64,000 nt of DNA from Methylobacterium phyllostachyos (GTDB lineage Bacteria > Pseudomonadota > Alphaproteobacteria > Rhizobiales > Beijerinckiaceae), in the NCBI RefSeq assembly GCF_900103445.1, contig NZ_FNHS01000003.1, positions 310,001 through 374,000 on the forward strand, read 5' to 3'. Both the position numbers and the translations under genes were made by a program. The notes beneath the pieces are model-generated. The model had not been told where the DNA came from. It searched no databases and saw only the letters and a list, made by a program, of their open reading frames with translations. Below are positions 1 through 9,921 of the stretch, piece by piece (the stretch's first letter is position 1; each line of letters starts with the position of its first letter).

Positions 1-746
1 ACCTTCACGGGCAGGTCGTTGAACGCGTCCACGGTCTTCGGCGAATCGTTCAGATCGACGATCCACTCATAGGAACCGATTTTCTGGGTCCCGACCGGCG
101 TGATCAGGTTCTGCCGGGCGAGCGCCGCGCCGACATCGGCCGCCGAGAGACCGTGCGCATGAAGCGCCGATTGATCGAGATCGATCTGAACCTGACGGGC
201 GGCGCCGCCATAGGCGTAGGGGAGCTGGGCCCCCGGCACCGTTGCCAGCTGGGGCCGGATGAAATTCATGGCCAGGTCGTTGAGGGCCGTCTGGGAGAGC
301 GTATCGCTCGACAGCGCGAGCTGGATGATCGGCACGCTCGACGCGTTGTAGGCGAGCATCAGCGGCGGGGTGATGCCCGGTGGCAGCTGCTTGAGCTGCG
401 TCTGCGCGATGGCAGTGACCTGCGCCTGCGCCGCGGTAATGTTGACGCTCGGCTGGAAGAAGATCTTGATGATCCCGTAGCCCGGCACCGACTGCGACTC
501 GATATGCTCGATGTCGTTGACCGTCGTCGTCAGCGAGCGCTCGAACACCGAGACGATGCGGCCCGACATGTCCTCGGGCGGCAGACCGGTATACTGCCAA
601 ACAACGCTGATGACCGGGATGCCGATACTGGGAAAGATGTCGGTCGGTGTTCTGAAGATCGACAGGATCCCGAAGATCAGGATCAGGATCGACATCACGA
701 CGAAGGTATAGGGACGCAGGAGAGCGAGGCGTACGATTGCGGCCAT
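1..746 (-). CDS. RND-family efflux transporter permease, N-terminal part (runs off the left edge)
   Basis: This is the first 248 codons of an inner-membrane RND (AcrB/MdtB-type) multidrug or metal efflux pump; the rest lies beyond the left edge. The reverse strand from the ATG at 746 reads MAAIVRLALLRPYTFVVMS, a cytoplasmic start followed by the first transmembrane helix (about residues 12-30). It continues into the periplasmic porter region with family features such as FPSIGIPVISVVWQYTGLPP and an NDIEHIESQS segment. The frame is closed upstream by a stop 72 bases before the ATG, with no other start between, so the start is well constrained, although no strong ribosome site precedes it. No membrane-fusion partner lies upstream; it may lie beyond the edge. 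The substrate cannot be judged from this piece. Confidence 0.88.
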   Translation of the reverse strand, partial: MAAIVRLALLRPYTFVVMSILILIFGILSIFRTPTDIFPSIGIPVISVVWQYTGLPPEDMSGRIVSVFERSLTTTVNDIEHIESQSVPGYGIIKIFFQPSVNITAAQAQVTAIAQTQLKQLPPGITPPLMLAYNASSVPIIQLALSSDTLSQTALNDLAMNFIRPQLATVPGAQLPYAYGGAARQVQIDLDQSALHAHGLSAADVGAALARQNLITPVGTQKIGSYEWIVDLNDSPKTVDAFNDLPVK

Positions 747-1078
747 CGTCGGAGATTTGTCCGCGTCGCGATCTGGGGATGCCGGCGGAGCGGGTTTCGC
801 AACCGGCGTTTCGTATTATGAATGCATCTCCCAATAGGGCAATTTGATGACCCGAGCCAGCCCACATGGCCGGAAACATCGCGAGACAGTTTTTCTATAC
901 TTTTTCGATCGCCCTGCGCAGCGAACAGGCCAAGATCTTCGTTGAGCTAAACGCTGCTTTCTCGGCAGAAAAGCAGCGTTGCGTCTTAAGAAGATCGCGG
1001 CTGATCCTGTGCGGGCCGACGCGATGAGCAGATCGTCGTGGGCCCGAGCGGGAACGGCAGGCTGTCAGGCCCGCGGGT
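747..1078. other. intergenic spacer without a supported gene
   Basis: These 332 bases separate two genes on the reverse strand. The open frames across it have arginine- and proline-rich translations typical of GC-rich non-coding frames. The inverted pair GCTGCTTTTCTCG and its near-complement around 950-980 (aacgctgctttctcggcagaaaagcagcgtt) makes a stable hairpin that could terminate the upstream glycosyltransferase transcript. Confidence 0.5.
951..984 (-). terminator. hairpin downstream of the glycosyltransferase gene
   Basis: AACGCTGCTTT and AAAGCAGCGTT are exact complements separated by ctcggcagaa-type loop sequence. The 11-bp stem lies about 95 bases beyond the stop of the glycosyltransferase on the reverse strand. 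On that strand it is followed by a T-poor but AT-leaning run. The stem is clear; its role as a terminator is inferred from position. Confidence 0.5.
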
Positions 1079-2239
1079 TCACATCTGCCAGTGCGGCATG
1101 AATTCGGTTCGGTAGGGTGAAGGCGCGCACCCCCAGACCGGATCGAGCATTTTAAGGAGCGCTTCCCGCGACAGCTTCGTGACGGTCTCGCGCGTCGTGG
1201 CGGGCAGGTCCGACTTTTCGAGGATATCGATGCAACTCGACAAGCATGCCCGGTACTGCCCCGTATTATAAGCATTCACGGCAAACTCGTGCCGTAATGC
1301 GTACTGATATATCCACGGCTGAATGAACAGGGCACCGCTGGGCATGGACAGAGGAAGTGCGGCCTCGGCGTAGTAGTATCCTTCGACGTACTTGCCCTTC
1401 CGTCTGCACAAGCGGCTGGCGCCATGGCGTGCCTCCGCACGTCCAGGAACGAGGGCGATCGCGCGGTCATATACGGCGAGCACCGTGTCAAAGGGTTCGC
1501 CGAAAGCTTCCATGATATAGGCGATGCTCAGAAGGCTGACATAGACCTCCTCCTCCCAGAATCCGAGCTCAGCGCGTTTGCGGTAGTATTCGAGAGCCTT
1601 TAAGATATCCCCGGCGTCTCGGTAACTCTGCGCCAGATAGAATATATATCGTGAAATCAAGAACGGATCTTTTTCTTTCTTCAGGGCCTTTTCCAGAAGA
1701 ATAGCATCACGCTTATAGGTATCCTTGTCCTGATGCCGGGCGCCGTCCTCGCCGCGACGCATCGCCAGCGGCAGCGACTCGCGCCAAGGCGCGCCATCGC
1801 ACGCCAGAAATTCGTGCACCACACCTCGATAGCGCCAGGGGAAGGCGTTGCTGACCAATTGCAAGCGGTCGTATCGGGTAGTGGTATCCAGAATTGTGAA
1901 ATAGTAGGCCGAGGCTTCGAGCTTTGGCATTGTGAAGCCCGCCGGGATCACCAATTCGTCATCCGCGTCGATGATCAACGAATAGTTCCCATGCGGGCGG
2001 GCCAGACGCCGGGCCTCACTGCGGTTATGGGCGAAATCGACCCATGGGCGCTCCACCAGCTTACCCGGCATATCCGCCATCGCGGCACGGATGACGTCCT
2101 GAGTGCCGTCCGTCGATCCCGTATCGACGATGATCCAGTGATCAATAATCGGTCTCACCGAATTCAAGCATCGGCGTATAACGTGCGCCTCGTTCTTGAC
2201 GATCATCGAAAGACATATCGTCTGGTTTGACGATTTCAT
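1079..2239 (-). CDS. family 2 glycosyltransferase with C-terminal TPR-like region
   Basis: A 386-residue cytoplasmic glycosyltransferase of the GT-A/GT2 type. The N-terminal third carries the fold's hallmarks: the ICLSMIVKNEAHVIRRCL opening strand and helix, VDTGSTDGTQD for nucleotide-sugar binding, and the metal-binding IIDADDEL motif. The C-terminal half contains repeated helical units (for example YIFYLAQSYRDAGDILKALEY), resembling the TPR-like tail of the glycosyltransferases often called SPBc2-type. The ATG at 2239 is preferred over the TTG six bases upstream because AGAGG lies at a suitable distance. The sugar donor and acceptor are unknown. It is monocistronic, bounded by an AT-rich spacer upstream and a hairpin downstream. 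Confidence 0.85.
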   Translation of the reverse strand: MKSSNQTICLSMIVKNEAHVIRRCLNSVRPIIDHWIIVDTGSTDGTQDVIRAAMADMPGKLVERPWVDFAHNRSEARRLARPHGNYSLIIDADDELVIPAGFTMPKLEASAYYFTILDTTTRYDRLQLVSNAFPWRYRGVVHEFLACDGAPWRESLPLAMRRGEDGARHQDKDTYKRDAILLEKALKKEKDPFLISRYIFYLAQSYRDAGDILKALEYYRKRAELGFWEEEVYVSLLSIAYIMEAFGEPFDTVLAVYDRAIALVPGRAEARHGASRLCRRKGKYVEGYYYAEAALPLSMPSGALFIQPWIYQYALRHEFAVNAYNTGQYRACLSSCIDILEKSDLPATTRETVTKLSREALLKMLDPVWGCAPSPYRTEFMPHWQM

Positions 2240-2779
2240 GATCAAACGCCTCTTGCCATGGCCTTCACGAGAACCATCGCCCGCAGGCGTCCCATAACGC
2301 GCAAATGTATGTTTGGCAAAGACGCTTCGCTTGAGTTGTTTGCGCTAAGGCGGAATAAATTTATTTTTTTCTCACAAACGATGACATGAATTTCTTATCA
2401 TATGTAAAGCTTTAGCAGAATAATATTGATGATTACTTATAATATCGAATTATTTACCATCCCAAACTGCCGTGTTGATCCTCTTGTAACATGAAGCCCG
2501 CAAACAGCTCAGCGATACCGGTTCGGCTGCGCTGCCGCTGGCTGTAGCTCAGGATGATGGGGCCGGTACCGAACGACGGCGGCGCTTGTCTCTGAGGAGG
2601 GCAGCGAGAACCTGACGATGCGGTCAAAAAGGTCGCACCGCTTCCGCATCCGGGGGCGACACTAGATCTGGCTGCAGTGGTTGACCGCCAATTTTGAACG
2701 CATGATGGTCGCGCAAGGCAAAGCGCCCGTGATCCGAGCCCAACGCATCATCGAGGCTTTTCGCGCGGAGAGGGCCTGC
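2240..2779. other. AT-rich divergent intergenic region
   Basis: A 540-base spacer between divergently transcribed genes. About 2330-2460 is strikingly AT-rich for this genome, with runs such as aataaatttatttttttctc and aatattgatgattacttataatatcg. It probably holds the glycosyltransferase promoter and may be a horizontally acquired or low-constraint segment. The part from about 2500 to 2680 is GC-rich and contains no frame I recognise. Confidence 0.5.
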
Positions 2780-3499
2780 ATGGCACAGGACCACGAGACT
2801 GACCCGCGTCTGGCAAAACTGGAGGCGGACAATGCCAGGCTGCGGCGGCTCCTGGATGCGGGTGGCGTCCCGGACGGGCTGCGTCACGGCCTGCGCGACA
2901 CCATGGCGATGCTTCGCGCGGTGCTGCGTCTCTCGGCCGACACCGCCGAAAGCGTCGAAAGCTATGCCACGCATCTCGAAGGCCGGCTCGACGCGATCGC
3001 CCGGGTGCGCGTCAGCGTCGATATGTTCGGCGAGATCAGCCTGCACAGCCTGATCTCGGACGAACTGATGATCCACCTGATCCGCGAGGGCGATCAGGCG
3101 GAACTCGCCGGCCCGGCGGTCAGGCTCCGGCCGAAGGCCGCTCAGGTGATGGCGCTCGCGGTGCATGAGCTCTGTAGCAACGCCATCGAGCACGGCGTAC
3201 TTGGGCTATCCCGGGGTAAGGTGGCCGTGATCTGGTCGATCGACGATCGCGTCGGGGCGGCGCCGGACACGCTCACCTTGGTCTGGAAGGAAACGGGCGG
3301 CTCAGACGTCGCCGCCCCGACGCGGCGGGGGTTCGGCATGCAGGTCCTGACCGAGATGCTGCGCTACGAGCTCAACGCCCACATCGATCTTGCTTTCGAG
3401 GCCGATGGCCTGCGCTGCACGATACGATGGCCGCTGGCGCCGCGGGTCGGGCACGTCGTCGACGAGGCCGGATCCGAAGAGGTCGGCGAGCCGGCTTGA
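2780..3499 (+). CDS. HWE-type sensor histidine kinase lacking a sensory domain
   Basis: A 239-residue soluble histidine kinase of the HWE/HisKA_2 group. The dimerisation/phosphoacceptor helix reads GLRHGLRDTMAMLRAVLRL, with the candidate phosphoacceptor His in LRHG. The ATP-binding domain shows HELCSNAIEHGVL in place of the usual HEL(A/S)TNA(A/T)KYGAL, then LVWKETGG and RRGFGMQVL. Those supply the glutamate, tryptophan and glycine-rich elements of the family. No PAS, GAF or membrane segment precedes the kinase core; only a short coiled stretch (LAKLEADNARLRRLLDA) does. I choose the ATG at 2780 because GGAGAGG lies just upstream; TTG 2681 and ATG 2702 are in-frame alternatives. It converges on the chemoreceptor gene with a 20-base gap. 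Its partner regulator is not in view. Confidence 0.78.
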   Translation: MAQDHETDPRLAKLEADNARLRRLLDAGGVPDGLRHGLRDTMAMLRAVLRLSADTAESVESYATHLEGRLDAIARVRVSVDMFGEISLHSLISDELMIHLIREGDQAELAGPAVRLRPKAAQVMALAVHELCSNAIEHGVLGLSRGKVAVIWSIDDRVGAAPDTLTLVWKETGGSDVAAPTRRGFGMQVLTEMLRYELNAHIDLAFEADGLRCTIRWPLAPRVGHVVDEAGSEEVGEPA

Positions 3500-3519
3500 A
3501 GGAAGGGCCTGGCGTTGAA

Positions 3520-5004
3520 TCAACCCATGGACCGGGAGGCTTCCCGCACCTGACGGGTCGCCGCGTCGAGCCGTGTGCTGGCCTGGGCGATCGTGTCCAT
3601 ACCGGATGCGATCGCCGAGACGCCGCCGGACGCGGTCCTGAGGCTTCCCGACATCTCACGCGTCACGACGGATTGCTCCTCGACGGCCGAAGCAATGGTG
3701 GAGGAGACGGCGCTCAAGGTGCCGATCGTATCCCGAATCGCCCCGATCGCATCCACTGCCGTGCGCGTGGTCGCCTGGGTCGCGGCGATCTGAGTTCGAA
3801 TCTGGTCGGTCGCGCGCGCCGTCTGCAGGGCAAGCGTCTTCACCTCGCTGGCGACGACCGCGAAACCGCGTCCGGCCTCACCGGCGCGGGCGGCCTCGAT
3901 CGTGGCATTCAGGGCGAGCAGGTTGGTCTGGGCGGCGATCCCGGAGATGAGGCCGACGACATCGCCGATCTGCGTCGCCTGCTCGCTCAGGCCGGCGACG
4001 ATCCGGCCGGTGTGCTGGGCTTGCTCCACGGCTTGTCCGGCGATTCCGGCAGCCTGTGTCACCTGCTCGCTGATCTCGTTGACCGAGAGGGACAGTTGCT
4101 CCGCGCCGGTCGACAACGTGGCGATGTCCTCCGAGACCCGGCCCACCGTCCCTGCAGCCTCACCGGTCTGACGGGTCACGTCGGCCACGGCGTCGCTGAT
4201 CGCGTCGAGTTCTTCGCCGACGGTCTTCTGGACCTCGGCCCGACGCTCGCGCGCGTCCATCTGCGCGGTGATGTCGGTGGCGAACTTGACGACCCGCACC
4301 AGGCGCCCGTCCGCGTCAGTGATCGGGTTGTAGGTCGCCTGAATCCAGATCGCGCGGCCGCCCTTGGCGGTGCGCTTGAACGCGCCGGACTGGTACTCAC
4401 CGCGGGCCAACGCCGCCCAGAAGGTGCGGTAGGCCTCCCCCGAACGCTCGGGTTCGCTGACGAACAGGCTGTGGTGACGGCCGACGATCTCGTCCAGCCG
4501 GTAGCCGACTGCGTCCAGGAAGTTCTGGTTGGCGCTCAGGATCGTCCCGTCGAGGGAGAAGGCGATCACCGCTTGGGAACGGTGCAGCGCCTTGATCTGC
4601 CCTTCGAGATCAAGAGTGCGCAGCTTGTCGGCGGTGATCTCGGTGGCGAACTTGACGATCTTGGTCGGCTTGCCCGCAGTATTGAACACGGGATTGTAGG
4701 TCGCCTGGATCCAGACCTCGCGGCCGCCCTTCGCGATGCGCCTGTATTCCGCGGTCTGGAACTCGCCGCGCCGGAGTTGCTCCCAGAATTGGCGGTAGGT
4801 CGGGCTGTCCCGATGCGCCTGATCCACGAAGAGGCTGTGGTGGCGGCCCTGGATCTCCGCGAGCGTGTAACCCATGGCGGCGAGGAAGTTCGAATTGGCA
4901 TCCAGAATGGTGCCGTCGAGCGCGAACTCGATCGTGGCCAGCGCGCGGCTCAGCGCTGCGAGCTTGGCAGACTGCTCCCGTCGACCCTGCAGCCGCGCAA
5001 ACAT
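3520..5004 (-). CDS. soluble methyl-accepting chemotaxis protein with two PAS domains
   Basis: A 494-residue cytoplasmic chemoreceptor. Two tandem, highly similar PAS domains (about residues 20-135 and 140-255) each have the signature FxLDGTIL(D/S)AN and the closing KFAT(E/D)IT. The pair resembles energy-taxis receptors that bind flavin or heme, but no cofactor residue can be assigned here. The signalling domain fills the rest, with its conserved hairpin tip [20 protein letters not shown] and the following [15 protein letters not shown]. There is no hydrophobic segment, so it should sit in cytoplasmic or CheA/CheW-associated arrays. The near-identity of the two PAS units suggests internal duplication. 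No che genes are nearby; it is probably transcribed alone. Confidence 0.9.
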   Translation of the reverse strand: MFARLQGRREQSAKLAALSRALATIEFALDGTILDANSNFLAAMGYTLAEIQGRHHSLFVDQAHRDSPTYRQFWEQLRRGEFQTAEYRRIAKGGREVWIQATYNPVFNTAGKPTKIVKFATEITADKLRTLDLEGQIKALHRSQAVIAFSLDGTILSANQNFLDAVGYRLDEIVGRHHSLFVSEPERSGEAYRTFWAALARGEYQSGAFKRTAKGGRAIWIQATYNPITDADGRLVRVVKFATDITAQMDARERRAEVQKTVGEELDAISDAVADVTRQTGEAAGTVGRVSEDIATLSTGAEQLSLSVNEISEQVTQAAGIAGQAVEQAQHTGRIVAGLSEQATQIGDVVGLISGIAAQTNLLALNATIEAARAGEAGRGFAVVASEVKTLALQTARATDQIRTQIAATQATTRTAVDAIGAIRDTIGTLSAVSSTIASAVEEQSVVTREMSGSLRTASGGVSAIASGMDTIAQASTRLDAATRQVREASRSMG

Positions 5005-5675
5005 GGTTGTCTCTCACTGTCAGGAAGCGGCGCGCGCCGGACCGGCGCATTCGGGCCGAGAACAGATTTTTTCAGCTCATTGATATGGTCGAACAAATAT
5101 GACCTGACGGTTAAAGGGCGAAATTTAACGACTAATCTGTATCGGAGACAATATCACACCGAGTAATTCGCACACAGATTGCATGATACCGTCATTTGCT
5201 ACTTGGGCGTGAGGAGACCGTGTCTGCAGCGTCCGGCGCGAGCGGCTTCCGGTCAACGGGCGGAGCCTGTTTGTTCGACACCGCGACGAAAAATCGGCGT
5301 GGTCTGCGAAGCCCGCGACCGCGGCTTCGCCCTTCCCTGTACAGGCCGGCCGGAATTTCCCGGCTGACCGTCTTTGCTAAGACGCTTGGCAGGATCGCCG
5401 CGCTTGCGGCATTCACGAGACCGTCCTCGGCAGCAGCGCAGATTTGAACCACAGTGCGTTCATTCTAGTGGGGGCAATCCGGTCGACCGTGCCCATCCCA
5501 TGCGTAACGCGTGGCGGTCGGGGGCATGCCGGTCCTCGAGATAGGCAGCCGCGCACGAAGCTTGAGGCGGACAGTTGCGCGGACGCGCGCAAGAACCTTG
5601 TCACTTGACCGGAACCCTGGGCCGGCACGCAGTGTGCAAGGCCGGGGTCTTCCCGTGGCCGGGCAACGAGCCGGT
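5005..5675. other. gene-free divergent spacer with hairpins
   Basis: These 671 bases lie between the divergent chemoreceptor and molybdenum hydroxylase genes. The first 170 are AT-richer (ttaaagggcgaaatttaacgac) and probably contain the chemoreceptor promoter. Several short frames are open on both strands but none has recognisable content or a convincing ribosome site. A hairpin with stem GCGAAGCC/GGCTTCGC lies at 5306-5330. Confidence 0.5.
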
Positions 5676-6509
5676 ATGGACCTTAACACCATCGATACGG
5701 TGATCCGGCCGCACAGCCGGTCAGACTTGCCAGCCTGGCAGGACGGCGACGCCTGCCTCGCCGGGGGAACATGGCTGTTCTCCGAGCCTCAGCCTGACAC
5801 GCGACGCTTGGTCGATCTGGCGGCGCTCGGCTGGCCCCCGCATCATGTTGGATCCGATGGTCTGACCCTCGCGGCCACCTGCACCATCGCGCAACTCGAC
5901 CGCCTCGACCTCCCACCATCCTGGAGCGCAGCCCCCCTGATCGGCCAATGCTGCCGTGCCCTGCTCGGCTCATTCAAGATCTGGAACACCGCCACCGTCG
6001 GCGGCAATCTCTGCCTCGCCCTCCCGGCTGGCCCGCTGATTGCCCTGGCCACCGCGCTGGACGCCCGGTGCACGATCTGGTCGACCGATGGCACCGAGCG
6101 GCGCTTGCGCGCGGCGGACTTCGTGCTCGGACCGCAGCGCAACGCCCTGCGTCCGGGTGAGATTCTGCGCAGCTTGTGGTTTCCGGCCGCCGCCCTGGCG
6201 TACCGGACCGCGTTCCGGCGTATCAGCCTGAGCCCGAACGGCCGATCCGGCGCGCTGGTGATCGGGTCGCGCGATCCACAAGGCGGTTTTGCGTTGACCG
6301 TGACGGCGTCCCTGCAACGCCCCCGGCGCCTGGCCTTCGCGACGTTGCCCAGCCGCACAACGCTCATCGCGGCCATCGACGACGCGATTCCCGAAACGCT
6401 CTACTACGACGACGTCCATGGCCGGCCCGACTGGCGCCGTCACGTCACGCGTTACCTCGCCGGGGAGGTCCGCGACGTCCTGGCGGGGGAGGGCAGCCGA
6501 TGCGGCTGA
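5676..6509 (+). CDS. FAD-binding subunit of a xanthine dehydrogenase/CO dehydrogenase-family molybdenum hydroxylase
   Basis: A 277-residue flavoprotein subunit that passes electrons from the 2Fe-2S clusters of a molybdenum hydroxylase to an acceptor. CLAGGTWLF near the N-terminus matches the first FAD-binding motif (AGGT), and NTATVGGNLC matches the second (T-GGN). The ATG at 5676 is chosen because the family begins just before the AGGT motif; the frame stays open upstream to 5511 but that part has no family similarity. Its TGA overlaps the start of the fused FeS/Mo subunit by ten bases, indicating translational coupling. At 277 residues it is close to the usual CoxM-type length. The substrate is unknown. 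Confidence 0.82.
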   Translation: MDLNTIDTVIRPHSRSDLPAWQDGDACLAGGTWLFSEPQPDTRRLVDLAALGWPPHHVGSDGLTLAATCTIAQLDRLDLPPSWSAAPLIGQCCRALLGSFKIWNTATVGGNLCLALPAGPLIALATALDARCTIWSTDGTERRLRAADFVLGPQRNALRPGEILRSLWFPAAALAYRTAFRRISLSPNGRSGALVIGSRDPQGGFALTVTASLQRPRRLAFATLPSRTTLIAAIDDAIPETLYYDDVHGRPDWRRHVTRYLAGEVRDVLAGEGSRCG

Positions 6510-9232
6510 CGGTCAACGACACGCCGCACGAGGTCGAGGCGCGGCCGGGCCAGTGCCTACGCACGCTTCTGCGCGAAGCCGGCTGGTTCGGCGTCAAGAA
6601 GGGCTGCGATGCGGGCGATTGCGGCGCCTGCACGGTCCATCTCGACGGTGAGCCGGTGCATAGCTGCCTGATCCCCGCATTCCGTGCCGAAGGTCGCAGC
6701 GTGACCACCATCGAGGGTCTGGCCGGCCCCTGCCGTGAGGACGACCCGGGGCCGAAGCACGTCCATCCGATGCAGGCCGCGTTCCTGGCCGCCCAGGGCT
6801 TCCAGTGCGGCTTCTGCACGCCGGGCATGATCATGACGGCGGCCGCCCTCAACCAGGGGCAACGGCAGGACCTCGGTACGGCGCTGAAGGGCAATCTCTG
6901 CCGCTGCACCGGCTATCGCGCCATCCGGGACGCCATCGCGGGCATCGGCCACACAGCCGATGAGGGCGGCGGCGATCCGGTGGGTCGGAACTGTCCCGCG
7001 CCGTCCGCGCCGCTGGTTGTATCGGGCCGAGCCCGGTTCACCCTCGACGTCCCACCCGGCGACGCGCTTCACCTCAAGGTCCTGCGTTCACCGCACGCCC
7101 ATGCCCGCATCGTCGCGATCGACGATGCGGCTGCACGCGCGATCCCGGGCGTCGTCGCGATCCTGACCCACGTGGATGCACCGAGGCGCCGCTTCTCCAC
7201 CGGCCGCCACGAAGACCCGAGGGACGATGCCGCCGACACCCGCGTGCTCGATCCGATCCTGCGCTTCATTGGCCAGCGGGTCGCCGCCGTGGTGGCGGAG
7301 ACCGAGGTCGCCGCAGAGGCCGGCTGCCGGGCGCTGCGCGTGACCTACGAGGTTCGCCCGGCCCTCCTTGATCCGGAACGGGCCCTCGAACCCGACGCCC
7401 CGCGGGTCCACGATTCGCGTGATGAGCCCGGCTGGGATGCCCCGCCGCTCGATGGCCATCCGAATCTCGCCGCCGAGGTCCATGGTGAGGTCGGCGACGT
7501 CGCAGCGGGGCTCGCAGAGGCCGACCTCGTCTATACGGAGACCTTCCTGTCCCAGCGGGTTCAACATGCGGCCCTGGAAACCCATGGTTGTACCGGCTGG
7601 CGCGCTTCGGACGGCCGCCTGACGCTGCGCACCAGCAGCCAAGTGCCGTTCCTCACCCGTGACGCCCTGTGCGACCTGTTCGGTCTGGAGCGGGATGAGG
7701 TCCGGGTGATCTGCGGTCGGGTCGGCGGCGGCTTCGGCGGCAAGCAGGAGATGCTGACCGAGGATCTCATCGCCCTGGCCGTGCAGCGCACCGGCCGCCC
7801 GGTGCGCTGGGAACTCACACGGCAGGAGCAGTTCGTCGCGACCACGACCCGCCACGCGATGCGCGTCGCCGTGACAGTCGGCGCCCGCCGGGACGGCACG
7901 CTCACGGCGATCGGCCTCGATGTCCTGTCGGACACGGGTGCGTATGGCAATCATGCGGGTGGTGTGATCCACCACGGCTGCAACGAGGTGCTGGCGGCCT
8001 ACACCTGCCCGAACAAGCGAGTCGCGGGCCACGCGGTCTACACACATACGGTCCCGGCCGGCGCCTTTCGGGGCTACGGCCTCAGCCAGACGATCTTCGC
8101 CCTCGAATCCGCCCTGGACGAGGTCGCGCGGCGCCTCGGCCTCGATCCGTTCGACCTGCGCCGCAGCAACGCCGTGAGACCAGGCGACGCCATGGTGTCG
8201 AACAGCCTGGAGCCGCACGACGTGGTGTTCGGCAGCTATGGGCTCGACCAGTGCCTGGATCGGGTGGAAGCGGCGCTCGAAGCCGATCCGGGGGCGGAAC
8301 CGGAGCCCGGTTGGCGCGCCGGCACCGGCATGGCGATGGCGATGATCGACACGATCCCACCCCGCGGCCATCATGCCGACGCCCAGGTATGCCTGGAGGC
8401 GGACGGCCGATACAGTGTCCGGGTCGGCACGGCCGAGTTCGGCAACGGCACCAGTACGGTGCATCGCCAGATTGCGGCGTCCGCGTTGCGGGCCAACCCT
8501 GCGCAGGTGGAGATCGTTGGCGCCGATACGGATTCGGTCGGCCACGATACCGGTGCCTATGGCAGCACCGGAACGGTGGTGGGAGGCCTGGCGGTGCTGC
8601 GTGCCGCCGAAGCGCTCGCCGAGCGGATCCGCGCACGGGCAGCCGAATTGTCCGGCTCGGCGGCCGAGGTGTGTCGACTCGCAGGCGACGTAGTCGAGAC
8701 CCCGTACGGTCCGCTCGCGCTCGTTGCACTCGGCCCCCTGGAGGCAGGCGGGCGCGCGGACGGCAGCCCGCGCTCAGTGTCGTTCAACGTCCATGCGTTC
8801 CGGGTCGCGGTGCATCCCGTGACGGGCGAGGTGCGCATCCTGCGCAGCGTCCACGCTGCCGATGCCGGCCGGGTGATCAACCCGATGCAGTGCCGGGGGC
8901 AGATCGAAGGTGGGGTCGCGCAGGCGATCGGCGCCGCGCTCTACGAGGATTTCCGCATCGAGGCCGACGGCCGGGTCGCCACGCAGACGTTCCGCAACTA
9001 TCACATCCCCACCTGCGCCGACGTGCCGGACACCGAGGTCCTGTTCGCGGAAACACATGACCGTGTCGGGCCGCTCGGTGCGAAATCGATGAGCGAATCG
9101 CCCTACAATCCGGTCGCCGCGGCGCTCGGCAACGCGATCCGGGACGCGACGGGGGTCCGGCTGACCGCGACACCGTTCGCGCCGGACAGAATCTATCGGG
9201 CCGTCGCCGCCAGCCCGGACGATCATCCCTGA
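6500..9232 (+). CDS. fused 2Fe-2S and molybdopterin-binding subunit of a molybdenum hydroxylase
   Basis: A 910-residue fusion of the small (CoxS-like) and large (CoxL-like) subunits. Residues 1-160 carry both 2Fe-2S clusters: C36, C41, C44 and C56 ([10 protein letters not shown]), then C103, C106, C134 and C136 (CGFC...CRC). From about 165 the molybdenum subunit starts ([12 protein letters not shown]), with the cofactor motif [12 protein letters not shown], the GAFRGYG loop and the C-terminal [14 protein letters not shown], whose Glu corresponds to the catalytic base. In xanthine dehydrogenase relatives these domains are usually either separate or joined in another order through a FAD domain; here FAD is a separate upstream gene. 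There is no twin-arginine signal, so the enzyme should be cytoplasmic. Substrate (purine, aldehyde or N-heterocycle) cannot be assigned. Confidence 0.88.
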   Translation: MRLTVNDTPHEVEARPGQCLRTLLREAGWFGVKKGCDAGDCGACTVHLDGEPVHSCLIPAFRAEGRSVTTIEGLAGPCREDDPGPKHVHPMQAAFLAAQGFQCGFCTPGMIMTAAALNQGQRQDLGTALKGNLCRCTGYRAIRDAIAGIGHTADEGGGDPVGRNCPAPSAPLVVSGRARFTLDVPPGDALHLKVLRSPHAHARIVAIDDAAARAIPGVVAILTHVDAPRRRFSTGRHEDPRDDAADTRVLDPILRFIGQRVAAVVAETEVAAEAGCRALRVTYEVRPALLDPERALEPDAPRVHDSRDEPGWDAPPLDGHPNLAAEVHGEVGDVAAGLAEADLVYTETFLSQRVQHAALETHGCTGWRASDGRLTLRTSSQVPFLTRDALCDLFGLERDEVRVICGRVGGGFGGKQEMLTEDLIALAVQRTGRPVRWELTRQEQFVATTTRHAMRVAVTVGARRDGTLTAIGLDVLSDTGAYGNHAGGVIHHGCNEVLAAYTCPNKRVAGHAVYTHTVPAGAFRGYGLSQTIFALESALDEVARRLGLDPFDLRRSNAVRPGDAMVSNSLEPHDVVFGSYGLDQCLDRVEAALEADPGAEPEPGWRAGTGMAMAMIDTIPPRGHHADAQVCLEADGRYSVRVGTAEFGNGTSTVHRQIAASALRANPAQVEIVGADTDSVGHDTGAYGSTGTVVGGLAVLRAAEALAERIRARAAELSGSAAEVCRLAGDVVETPYGPLALVALGPLEAGGRADGSPRSVSFNVHAFRVAVHPVTGEVRILRSVHAADAGRVINPMQCRGQIEGGVAQAIGAALYEDFRIEADGRVATQTFRNYHIPTCADVPDTEVLFAETHDRVGPLGAKSMSESPYNPVAAALGNAIRDATGVRLTATPFAPDRIYRAVAASPDDHP

Positions 9233-9257
9233 TGGATGCGAAATACGTTGCCGTGGT

Positions 9258-9278
9258 GCCGCCATCGCGCATGGCGGC
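9258..9278 (+). terminator. hairpin after the molybdenum hydroxylase operon
   Basis: GCCGCCAT and ATGGCGGC form a perfect 8-bp stem around a CGCGC loop, 25 bases past the stop codon of the preceding gene. The sequence after it (cttgagcttatc) has few T residues, so it is a plausible but not classical intrinsic terminator. Confidence 0.5.
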
Positions 9279-9619
9279 CTTGAGCTTATCGCTTAGATCG
9301 CGGAGCGTTGCACCGACGCGTGTACCCACGTGATGACCGACTCGGCGACCGCCCCGACGACGGTCTGTAACGTTGTCATGAACTCCAGCATCCTGGCCGA
9401 TGCCGGCATGCCGGAAGGCGCGGTGTCGTGGTGACCTGCCTCGTATCGGCGCACGCCTGAGCTGCCCTGAGCCTCTACGCCAACTGACCGGTCGCCCCGG
9501 TGCCGAGGATACGGCTCGGCGCCGATGTCGCGGACCGAGCCGCGCCACGCAGCGGATGAACCGCAATGTGAACCCTCGATCGCTTGCGTCGCCGTCGCAG
9601 TTTGGATTAGCTCTAATCT
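9279..9619. other. intergenic spacer, no supported gene
   Basis: About 340 bases with no recognisable coding content. A reverse-strand frame ending at 9293 encodes a short amphipathic peptide (MTTLQTVVGAVAESVITWVH) with no clear ribosome site. I do not call it a gene. Confidence 0.4.
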
Positions 9620-9916
9620 GTGACGACCGACCGCGAAACGCTGCCCGCATGGCGCGCCCTCACGCCGGGCCAGCAGATCATGATGCGCCGTCTCCATCGG
9701 GATGGGGCGCTTCAGGCGCCCAAACCGTGGGAAATGCGGACTGTACGATCCCTGCTCGCCCGCGGGCTCGTCAAACCGAGGGTGCCCGGCAGCACGAGCG
9801 CTGGCCTCTGGTTCCTGACGGCGAAGGGGAGCCGGCTCGTGCCGCGCGAGCCCGATACAGCCCAAACCGGGGCGTCGGACCAGATTCCGCAGCCTGCGCC
9901 AGCCCGGAGCTTCTGA
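9620..9916 (+). CDS. small hypothetical protein, winged-helix-like
   Basis: A 98-residue protein with a GTG start. Residues 10-70 (LTPGQQIMMRRLHRDGALQA ... TVRSLLARGLVKPRV ... GLWFLTAKGSRLV) have the pattern of a winged-helix domain: helix, helix, then a beta-wing ending in LTAKG, as in MarR-like or PadR-like small regulators. This fold assignment is inference from pattern only. It ends five bases before the start of the VIT-type transporter, so the two are probably co-transcribed, and it could regulate that gene. No strong Shine-Dalgarno sequence is visible before the GTG. Confidence 0.55.
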   Translation: MTTDRETLPAWRALTPGQQIMMRRLHRDGALQAPKPWEMRTVRSLLARGLVKPRVPGSTSAGLWFLTAKGSRLVPREPDTAQTGASDQIPQPAPARSF

Positions 9917-9921
9917 CCGCC

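Noticed and set aside
67..879. Long reverse-strand frame across the RND gene
   Set aside because: Its translation is Arg/Pro-rich without family content, while the neighbouring frame from 746 gives a clear RND permease N-terminus.
3781..3830. Possible tRNA T-loop (gttcgaatctgg)
   Set aside because: It lies inside the chemoreceptor coding sequence and no acceptor or anticodon stems can be formed around it.
3427..5166. 579-codon forward frame opposite the chemoreceptor
   Set aside because: It is antisense to a gene with two PAS domains and a conserved signalling tip; its own translation is low-complexity and matches nothing.
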